A stretch of DNA of 10,795 nucleotides. Origin: an uncultured Corynebacterium sp. Its GTDB lineage: Bacteria > Actinomycetota > Actinomycetes > Mycobacteriales > Mycobacteriaceae. Positions within the stretch are counted from its first letter, which is position 1. Each line of letters begins with the position of its first letter. The notes beneath the pieces are model-generated. The model was not told the DNA's origin and made no database searches. It saw only the letters and a program-made list of their open reading frames with translations. Below, piece after piece: positions 6,967 through 10,795 of the stretch. Position numbers and translations under genes: made by a program. The stretch spans positions 1 to 10,795 of the forward strand of contig NZ_CAMICL010000060.1 of the NCBI RefSeq assembly GCF_946221105.1. Direction: 5' to 3'.

Positions 6967-7018
6967 CTGCCCGCGGAAAACCACAATCGAGCACGGATCG
7001 CGTATGGGAGGTTCCCGG

Positions 7019-8077
7019 TTGCAACACTTCAGCCCGCTGTTTGAGATGGGTCCTGCCCGGCGCGACCACATCCCCGCCTTCCGCACCGCGCTCGGGGTTG
7101 CCATCCCCATGTTCACCCTGCTCGCGCTCGGCCGCATGGATCTGGCCATCTACGCGAACTTCGGCGCGTTCACCGGCGTGTACGGCAGGCACATGACCCG
7201 CCAAGTGCGGCTGAAGCACCACGTCCTTGCGGGCATCGCCCTGACAACGTCGGTGACCGTGGGCGCCATCATGGCGTGGCTGGATCTCAGCCCGTGGGCG
7301 TTGATGCTGGTCACCTCACTGGTGTCGGCGGTGTGGGCGACCATCGCGCTGGCCGCGGATATGAAGCCGACCGGGTCGGTGTTTGTGATCTTCTCCGTGG
7401 CTGCCGTCGGGTCCTTGAATAGTCCGGTCCATCCGGTGCTCGCCTTCGCCATCGCCGGCACCGCGGCGCTGCTGTGCCTGGCGCTCGGCCAAATCTCCCA
7501 CCTCATCGGCGAAGGCCCCGGCGGCGACGCGAAGGAACCGGAGCGTCCCTCCCGGTCCCCAGAGGCGGGCCGGATGCCGTGGCGGCGCCTGCGGGTCGAA
7601 GCCAGCCGCTTCTTTTTCTCCCCTCTGCTCGCGGGTGTGCTGGGGCTGATCTCCGTGACTATTTTCGACCCGCTGACCCATTCCTACTGGGCCATGGTCG
7701 CCGCTGTCGCGCCGCTGGTGAACTCCCGGTTCAAGATGCAGTACTACCGCGCCATCGAGCGCGTCCTGGGCACGCTCACCGGCATCGCGGTGGCAGGCTT
7801 TTTGCTGTCCCACCCGATGCAGGGCTGGCAGATCGTTGTGTGGATTGTGATTCTGCAGTACCTCACCGAGATGTACGTGACCCGCAACTACACCATCGCC
7901 GCCAGCTTCATCACCCCGACCGCCCTGCTGATGGTGCAGACAGTCGAGCCCTCCCCCGTCTGGCCGATGCTGCTCGCCCGCACCGCGGAGACCGTGATTG
8001 GCGCCTTCGCGGCGCTCGTCGTCATCGCGGTCGGCTATGTGCGCAAGTACCCCGAGGTCGTGCTGCCGCGGCGCTAG
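7019..8077 (+). CDS. FUSC-family membrane protein (fusaric-acid-resistance/aromatic-acid exporter-like)
   Basis: 352-residue protein with two hydrophobic blocks, each of several membrane helices (about residues 20-160 and 195-345), separated by a charged, cytosolic stretch rich in Gly, Glu, Pro and Arg (GEGPGGDAKEPERPSRSPEA). The duplicated halves, the opening pattern HIPAFRTALGVAIPMFTLLA, and the second-half pattern SYWAMVAAVAPLVNSRFKM...RAIERVLGTLTGIAVA match FUSC-like proteins. Relatives include FusB/AaeB-type exporters of aromatic acids; the substrate is not predictable here. Start choice: TTG at 7019 follows a good GGGAGG ribosome site 7 nt upstream; the ATG at 7004 (5 residues longer) overlaps that site and has none of its own. 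It is divergent from the CPBP gene and no partner periplasmic adaptor gene is present. Confidence 0.85.
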   Translation: MQHFSPLFEMGPARRDHIPAFRTALGVAIPMFTLLALGRMDLAIYANFGAFTGVYGRHMTRQVRLKHHVLAGIALTTSVTVGAIMAWLDLSPWALMLVTSLVSAVWATIALAADMKPTGSVFVIFSVAAVGSLNSPVHPVLAFAIAGTAALLCLALGQISHLIGEGPGGDAKEPERPSRSPEAGRMPWRRLRVEASRFFFSPLLAGVLGLISVTIFDPLTHSYWAMVAAVAPLVNSRFKMQYYRAIERVLGTLTGIAVAGFLLSHPMQGWQIVVWIVILQYLTEMYVTRNYTIAASFITPTALLMVQTVEPSPVWPMLLARTAETVIGAFAALVVIAVGYVRKYPEVVLPRR

Positions 8078-8112
8078 GCGCAGGTGCTTTGCGACGGGCT
8101 CCGCCTCACCCA

Positions 8113-8141
8113 TTGCACATCGAACACCTGCCGAATACAGT
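8113..8141 (+). promoter_or_regulatory. Promoter of the RelBE-like operon
   Basis: TTGCAC (8113-8118) and TACAGT (8136-8141) are separated by 17 nt, giving a leader of about 20 nt with an AAAGGGG ribosome site before the ATG at 8169. The -10 box lies inside the palindromic operator, so a bound antitoxin would block polymerase. Confidence 0.5.
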
Positions 8142-8153
8142 GTATTCACACTG
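8133..8153. promoter_or_regulatory. Overlapping palindromic operator of the RelBE-like operon
   Basis: Two perfect inverted repeats overlap: GAATACA-G-TGTATTC (8133-8147) and CAGTGT-ATTC-ACACTG (8138-8153). Ribbon-helix-helix antitoxins bind short palindromes at their own promoter, and the site covers the -10 box, so autorepression by the downstream antitoxin and its toxin complex is the likely use. Confidence 0.65.
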
Positions 8154-8168
8154 ATCAAAGGGGTAACC

Positions 8169-8384
8169 ATGGCTACGATGACGATTCGGATGGATGACAA
8201 CGACGCAGAGCTCGTACGTAAGTACGCACGCTTCGAGGGCGTAACTCTTTCCGATTTCGCCCGCAATGCGATCTTGGAAAAGATTGAAGATACGCATGAT
8301 CTGCAGGAGCTTCGAGACGCCATCGCGCACGACACCGGCGAGCGGTACAGCATGGACGACATTCTCGCCGATCTCGATACGTAG
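8169..8384 (+). CDS. RelB/DUF6290-like ribbon-helix-helix antitoxin
   Basis: 71-residue acidic protein. The N-terminus MATMTIRMDDNDAELVRKYA followed by EGVTLSDFARNAILEKIED is the strand-helix-helix pattern of ribbon-helix-helix antitoxins, with the TIRMDD strand as DNA-contacting part. The C-terminal half (DLQELRDAIAHDTGERYSMDDILADLD) is acidic and should wrap the toxin, as in RelB/DinJ-type antitoxins. The ATG is preceded by AAAGGGGT. The toxin gene begins 7 nt after its stop. With the toxin it is expected to repress its own promoter through the palindromes just upstream. Base composition is less GC-rich than the flanking genes, consistent with a mobile toxin-antitoxin cassette. Confidence 0.88.
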   Translation: MATMTIRMDDNDAELVRKYARFEGVTLSDFARNAILEKIEDTHDLQELRDAIAHDTGERYSMDDILADLDT

Positions 8385-8391
8385 CACCCGG

Positions 8392-8679
8392 ATGATGGCA
8401 CCATCGGGTCACTACACAGTCGAGTTCACGGCCCGTGCACGCAAGCAGCTGAAGAAGATGGACCGCTTCGACGCGCGGCTCATCGCCACCTGGATCAAAG
8501 AGAATTTGGACGGCTGCACCAACCCGCGCGCATTTGGGAAAGGGCTCTCCGCAAATCGTTCCGGCGAGTGGAGATATCGCGTCGGCGCGTACCGGATCCT
8601 CGCCCTCATTGATGAAGGCACGATCACAATCGCGGCGCTTTCGATAGGCCACCACCGCGAGATTTATCGCGATTCTTAG
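8392..8679 (+). CDS. RelE/ParE-family toxin
   Basis: 95-residue basic protein from the ATG at 8392 (an adjacent ATG at 8395 is equally possible). The pattern HYTVEFTARARKQLKKMDR near the start, WIKENLDGCTNPRAFGKGL in the middle, and GEWRYRVGAYRILALIDEGTITIAALSIGHHREIY at the end is the RelE/ParE fold, with WRYRVG-x-YRILA and the GHRxxIY-like GHHREIY as hallmarks. RelE members cut mRNA in the ribosomal A site; ParE members poison gyrase. The His- and Arg-rich C-terminus favours a RelE-type nuclease, though sequence alone does not settle it. It is 7 nt downstream of its antitoxin and 21 nt upstream of arfB. The ribosome site is weak, consistent with coupling to antitoxin translation. Confidence 0.88.
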   Translation: MMAPSGHYTVEFTARARKQLKKMDRFDARLIATWIKENLDGCTNPRAFGKGLSANRSGEWRYRVGAYRILALIDEGTITIAALSIGHHREIYRDS

Positions 8680-8687
8680 CTCAGACG

Positions 8688-8693
8688 TAATGT
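8688..8693 (+). promoter_or_regulatory. -10 box of a leaderless promoter for arfB
   Basis: TAATGT fits TANNNT and is followed by exactly 7 nt (GGGCGGC) and the ATG at 8701. This suggests that arfB has its own leaderless transcript despite being only 21 nt from the toxin gene. Confidence 0.5.
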
Positions 8694-8700
8694 GGGCGGC

Positions 8701-9144
8701 ATGAACGACCTGACCATCGCGCCCGGCCCGGGGATCCCCGGCGGCCTCGTTGTCGCCGCCGCGGATCTGACGGAGCGGTTCGCGAAAGCGTCAGGCCCGG
8801 GCGGTCAGGGCGTCAACACCACCGACAGCAAGGTACAGCTTTCAATCGATATCGCCGCGTGCGCATCGCTTACCGACGCCCAACGCCGCCGCGCCCTCAC
8901 CAACCTCGAACACCGGCTGGACGGCACCGTCCTCACCGTGGCCGCGTCGAACCAGCGATCGCAGATCCGCAACCGCGTCGAGGCACGCAGCCGTTTGGCC
9001 GCCCTATTGCGCGAGGCGCTCGCCCCGCCGCCACCTCCGCGGCGGAAGACAAGGCCGACCAGGGGCTCGGTGCGGCGCCGTCGAGAGGCGAAGAAGCGTC
9101 GCTCGGAGCTCAAAGCCACGCGCAAGCGACCCCAGATTCCTTAG
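8701..9144 (+). CDS. arfB: Alternative ribosome-rescue factor / peptidyl-tRNA hydrolase ArfB (YaeJ)
   Basis: 147-residue protein, close to the ~140 residues of E. coli ArfB. The catalytic loop SGPGGQGVNTTDSKVQL (residues 31-47) contains the GGQ motif (34-36) that hydrolyses peptidyl-tRNA, as in class I release factors, but there is no codon-recognition domain. The last ~35 residues are densely basic (RRKTRPTRGSVRRRREAKKRRSELKATRKR), the tail that enters the empty mRNA channel of ribosomes stalled without a stop codon. The ATG at 8701 is preferred over a GTG at 8692 because it lies 7 nt after a TAATGT -10 box. It sits between two toxin-antitoxin loci whose toxins are expected to create truncated mRNAs, the substrate condition for ArfB. 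Confidence 0.93.
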   Translation: MNDLTIAPGPGIPGGLVVAAADLTERFAKASGPGGQGVNTTDSKVQLSIDIAACASLTDAQRRRALTNLEHRLDGTVLTVAASNQRSQIRNRVEARSRLAALLREALAPPPPPRRKTRPTRGSVRRRREAKKRRSELKATRKRPQIP

Positions 9145-9165
9145 CGCCCGCCCTAGACTCGGGTT

Positions 9166-9186
9166 GGGGTTGTCGTCCACTACCCC
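9166..9186. terminator. Possible hairpin between convergent arfB and higA
   Basis: GGGGT and ACCCC pair, with one T-T mismatch and a further GT/AC pair, around a 5-nt loop. There is no U-tract on either side. The position between two convergent stops supports a shared terminator, but the structure is modest. Confidence 0.3.
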
Positions 9187-9220
9187 GATATGGCGCGACG
9201 CGTGTAGGGTCGCTGACTTC

Positions 9221-9526
9221 CTACGCCGAGGCAGCCTGGACCGGCTGAATCTGCTCGATCTCGGCGAGGGCCTTATCTTCCGCCAGCTCGATCTCATACT
9301 GGTTCTGCAGATTCATCCAGAATATCGGCTCCACCCCAAAATATTTTCCGAGTCTAAGGGCGGTGTCAGCCGTGATTCCACGTTTGCCGTGCACAATCTC
9401 GTTAATACGACGGGGCGGAACCCCGATAGACACAGCAAGCTTGTGCTGAGTGATTCCGAATCCCTCAATGAAGTCTTTTAAGAGAATCTCCCCAGGATGA
9501 ATCGGCGGGTACAGCTTGTTCGACAT
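9221..9526 (-). CDS. higA: HigA-family antitoxin (XRE-type HTH)
   Basis: 101-residue protein. The opening PPIHPGEILLKDFIEGFGIT followed by QHKLAVSIGVPPRRINEIVHGKRGITADTALRLGKYFGVEPIFWMNLQNQYE is diagnostic of HigA: PGE-x-L at the N-terminus, a helix-turn-helix (about 25-46), and the F-x-x-x-P-x-F-W-M-N-L-Q motif. It neutralises the HigB toxin and represses the higBA promoter. The ATG at 9526 has an AAGGAAT ribosome site overlapping the toxin's stop codon, and the spacing is 8 nt, so translation is coupled. The toxin-first gene order is the normal one for higBA. It is convergent with arfB. Confidence 0.94.
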   Translation of the reverse strand: MSNKLYPPIHPGEILLKDFIEGFGITQHKLAVSIGVPPRRINEIVHGKRGITADTALRLGKYFGVEPIFWMNLQNQYEIELAEDKALAEIEQIQPVQAASA

Positions 9527-9534
9527 GGCATTCC

Positions 9535-9816
9535 TTAGTGGTAGTCCTCAATGGTCACGTGTTCGGGCCCTGCGCCCTTCCAGCGGAATGTGATTCTCCA
9601 CTGGTCATTCACTCGGATACTAAACGTCCCTTTCCTATCTCCCTTGAGAGCCTCTAGGCGATTCCCGGGCGGTACGCGAAGGGAGTCAAGGGATACAGCA
9701 GCGTCGAGCTGGTGGAGCTTCTTGTTCGCCGACTTATGGATCCGAGGATCCAGTTTCGGAACTGGTTCACGCAGAAAAACCAGCTCGGTCTCTCGGTTCC
9801 CGAACGACTGGATCAA
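9535..9816 (-). CDS. higB: HigB-family toxin (ribosome-dependent mRNA interferase)
   Basis: 93-residue basic protein of the RelE-like HigB family. MIQSFGNRETELVF at the start, HKSANKKLHQLDAAVSLDSLRVPPGNRLEALKGDRKGTFSIRVNDQWRITFRW in the middle and VTIEDYH at the end match the family, including the P-x-G-N-R-L-E-x-L segment, the VNDQWRI-x-F motif and the E-D-Y-H terminus with its conserved His. HigB cleaves mRNA on translating ribosomes. The start is a TTG at 9816, the only start that includes the conserved MIQSF opening; AGGG and AAGG lie just upstream. It is followed by its antitoxin after 8 nt. GC content is lower than in the housekeeping genes around it. Confidence 0.93.
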   Translation of the reverse strand: MIQSFGNRETELVFLREPVPKLDPRIHKSANKKLHQLDAAVSLDSLRVPPGNRLEALKGDRKGTFSIRVNDQWRITFRWKGAGPEHVTIEDYH

Positions 9817-9821
9817 GCCTT

Positions 9822-9851
9822 ACCCTATCCCCCCATAACGCGAAGCGTCAA
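9822..9851 (-). promoter_or_regulatory. Candidate promoter of higBA
   Basis: On the minus strand TTGACG (9851-9846) matches the -35 consensus at five of six positions and is followed after 18 nt by TAGGGT (9827-9822), a TANNNT box. Transcription would begin at or next to the TTG start. The 7-mer ATAACGC occurs at 9835-9841 and again at 9851-9857. Confidence 0.4.
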
Positions 9852-9866
9852 TAACGCACAACGTTA
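9852..9866. promoter_or_regulatory. Candidate HigA operator
   Basis: Perfect inverted repeat TAACG-CACAA-CGTTA, directly upstream of the TTGACG -35 box of higBA. Helix-turn-helix antitoxins of the HigA type bind such palindromes at their promoter. A further TAACG (9836-9840) may be an extra half-site. Confidence 0.45.
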
Positions 9867-9928
9867 AGCTTTAGCTCACCCGAATGCAAATACACTCCCA
9901 CCCTACGCAACAACACCGTTTCCGCATT

Positions 9929-9942
9929 ACGGTGACTACCGT
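9929..9942. promoter_or_regulatory. Inverted repeat over the start of the antitoxin remnant
   Basis: ACGGT-GACT-ACCGT is a perfect inverted repeat covering a TACGGT -10-like box (9928-9933) and the first two bases of the GTG at 9941, which lies 7 nt after that box. It could be the old autoregulatory operator of the antitoxin gene. Confidence 0.35.
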
Positions 9943-10120
9943 GAAAACAATACAAGGGAAGCCCATCAGTGAAGATCAGGTTGATGCTTGGGTCACCGAA
10001 GCTGAAAATGGCTACGAGATCGAGTTCCTACTTTCTCGCGGGAGAAAACCTCGCGATACAAAACACTCCATTAGACCGGAAGGCTCTAACTCCGCTCGTA
10101 CACCAGGCAGCGCATTTTAA
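9941..10120 (+). pseudogene. Remnant of an actinobacterial CopG-type (ribbon-helix-helix) antitoxin gene
   Basis: From the GTG at 9941 the frame reads VKTIQGKPISEDQVDAWVTE and then AENGYEIEFLLSRGRKPRDTK. This is the pattern (K-x-I-x-G-K-x-I-[ST]-E-x-x-[IV]-x-x-W-x-x-E-A-E-x-G-Y-[DE]-[IV]-x-x-L-x-x-R-G-R) recalled as the N-terminal domain of actinobacterial CopG-family antitoxins, which normally continue into a ribbon-helix-helix. After DTK the frame changes to unrelated residues and stops at 10118-10120, while another frame gives NTPLDRKALTPLVHQAAH, which looks like the missing strand and first helix. One extra A in the run at 10060-10063 would join them. The second helix is absent, and no partner toxin follows. 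Assignment rests on remembered family pattern and is moderate. Confidence 0.5.
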
Positions 10121-10130
10121 GCCCAGCCAC

Positions 10131-10136
10131 CATAAT
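10131..10136 (+). promoter_or_regulatory. Possible -10 box for the VOC gene
   Basis: CATAAT differs from TATAAT only at its first base and lies exactly 7 nt before the ATG at 10144. The missing first T weakens the case. Confidence 0.3.
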
Positions 10137-10143
10137 GATGCTC

Positions 10144-10494
10144 ATGAGCGATCCCAACTTCACGATCCGGCAGATCACCTTCGACTGCAACGATCCCTCA
10201 AAGCTCGCCGAGTTTTGGTCCGCCGCAACCGGTTGCGAAATCGCCGCGGATTACGGCGATTTCGTGATGGTTGATTCCACCCCGGCGCTGGGGTTTCAGC
10301 GCGTTAAGGATCCGACACCTGGGAAAAACCGCATGCACATCGACGTTGGCGGGGCGGAGCGCGAAACTCTTATCGAACGCCTCAAAGACCTAGGCGCTAC
10401 CGAACTCACTACCCACGAGGCGCCGGGATTGGTGTGGACTGTCATGCAGGACCCGGAAGGCAACGAGTTCTGCGTGGGTAACCCCGGGGCTTAG
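10144..10494 (+). CDS. VOC-superfamily protein with glyoxalase-like (Glyoxalase_6 type) domain
   Basis: 116-residue single-domain protein. FTIRQITFDCNDPSKLAEFWSAATGCEI at the start, GFQRVKDPTPGKNRMHIDV in the middle, and ERLKDLGATEL...WTVMQDPEGNEFCVG at the end match the paired beta-alpha-beta-beta-beta modules of this family, with FDC-x-DP and DPEGNEFCV as signature ends. His65 (RMHID) and Glu108 (GNEF) are where VOC metal ligands often lie. Family members bind or convert small metabolites and some bind antibiotics; no reaction can be assigned. The start is uncertain: ATGs at 10135, 10138 and 10144 are in frame and none has a ribosome site. The third is favoured because it follows a CATAAT box by 7 nt and removes a non-conserved MML prefix. 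Confidence 0.87.
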   Translation: MSDPNFTIRQITFDCNDPSKLAEFWSAATGCEIAADYGDFVMVDSTPALGFQRVKDPTPGKNRMHIDVGGAERETLIERLKDLGATELTTHEAPGLVWTVMQDPEGNEFCVGNPGA

Positions 10495-10573
10495 CTACAC
10501 GTTGAACTTAAACTCGACGGAGTGTCGTCGATAAATAACTATTCGATGCGCAAAGTACAACGAAATACCGCTA

Positions 10574-10682
10574 GAAACAGACAACATATGGGGGTGCACA
10601 GAAACACATATAGGTTCTGCGGAAAACCTATAGGGTGCGTCGCTAAAAACCGCTGTGCGCGAAAAACATAAAGGGTTTACGG
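10574..10682. repeat. Degenerate tandem repeats of about 21 bp with A-tracts
   Basis: Five imperfect units start at 10574, 10601, 10622, 10644 and 10661 (lengths about 27, 21, 22, 17 and 22). Each opens with (G/T)A3-5C; four of the five continue with a TATAGG-like core (CATATGGGGGTGC, CATATAGGTT, CTATAGGGTGCG, CATAAAGGGTT), and most end in a GCG-type tail. The A-tracts of the last four units recur at about two helical turns, which would favour bent DNA. Function is unknown. Confidence 0.45.
10609..10632. repeat. 8-bp perfect inverted repeat
   Basis: TATAGGTT (10609-10616) and AACCTATA (10625-10632) are exact reverse complements around an 8-nt loop CTGCGGAA. No U-tract follows, so a protein-binding site or cruciform is likelier than a terminator. 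Confidence 0.6.
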
Positions 10683-10795
10683 ACCCGGTCCCAGACCCCT
10701 CAATACTCTGAGCCGGAAGAATGGAAAGTGGAAGGTTGATGGGCGGGATCAAGCGGTTAATGCGCCACGATTGAATATTTGCTGGAGTATCTCAC

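Larger units (their letters stand above)
10495..10795. other. AT-richer intergenic stretch without a convincing gene
   Basis: After the VOC stop, composition shifts to visibly more A and T. Reading both strands, the only long frame (10495-10752, minus, TTG start) has no recognisable motif, no good ribosome site and a composition unlike neighbouring proteins, so it is not called. The stretch holds the repeat array at 10574-10682, an 8-bp hairpin, and a short palindrome GGACC-C-GGTCC (10681-10691). The last bases (from about 10763) read ATIEYLLEYL in one frame, which might be an upstream edge of a further gene, but no start is visible. Confidence 0.5.

Noticed and set aside
10574..10682. CRISPR array
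   Set aside because: Units are short (17-27 bp), degenerate and contiguous, with no unique spacers and no cas genes in the window.
10495..10752. 85-residue minus-strand frame after the VOC gene
   Set aside because: It has a TTG start without a ribosome site and no recognisable motif, and it is laid over the repeat array; probably chance.
10720..10770. Tiny plus-strand frame starting ATG near 10720
   Set aside because: It would encode under 20 residues with no recognisable feature.
1..10795. tRNA, rRNA or transposase genes
   Set aside because: No cloverleaf-like sequence, rRNA segment, or DDE/integrase motif was recognised on either strand; without a covariance search this is a visual judgement.

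Overview
The window looks like a chromosomal segment of a high-GC actinobacterium, most likely Corynebacterium or a close relative. This is inferred from the GC-rich codon use, frequent GTG/TTG starts, weak -35 boxes with TANNNT -10 boxes, and several starts lying exactly 7 nt after a -10 box (leaderless mRNAs). Recognition of families is from memory of their motifs; no database search was possible.

Layout. 1-278 (+): C-terminal end of a Pro/Lys-linker, membrane-anchored surface protein, convergent with a membrane-anchored trypsin-like protease (275-1123, -). The protease is the second gene of an operon headed by a DUF418/HGSNAT-like multi-pass membrane protein (1104-1943, -). A compact divergent promoter region (1944-2031) separates this operon from a two-component system: an OmpR-type response regulator split by an in-frame TAA between receiver and DNA-binding domains (2032-2706, +), and its HAMP histidine kinase (2703-3734, +). 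The kinase ends convergent with a frameshifted DyP-type peroxidase (3717-4800, -). Upstream of that on the minus strand lie a ChrA-type chromate transporter (4853-6010) and a CPBP intramembrane protease (6022-6861). A FUSC-family membrane protein (7019-8077, +) is divergent from the CPBP gene.

8100-10120 is a toxin-antitoxin-rich stretch: a RelB/RelE-like pair with a palindromic operator (8113-8679, +), the ribosome-rescue hydrolase ArfB (8701-9144, +), a HigBA module (9221-9816, -), and a decayed CopG-type antitoxin remnant (9941-10120, +). A small VOC/glyoxalase-like gene follows (10144-10494, +). The last 300 bases are AT-richer, carry no convincing gene and hold degenerate repeats of about 21 bp with A-tracts.

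Most interesting points: (1) the two divergent promoters at 1944-2031 are built identically in both directions, box CGCAACACCG, 7 nt, TANNNT, 7 nt, ATG, which suggests co-regulation of the membrane-protein/protease operon and the two-component system, probably by the adjacent regulator, whose gene is nonetheless interrupted; (2) two neighbouring genes (response regulator and DyP peroxidase) are broken; (3) a ribosome-rescue factor sits between two families of mRNA-cleaving toxins; (4) the unexplained repeat array at the right edge.
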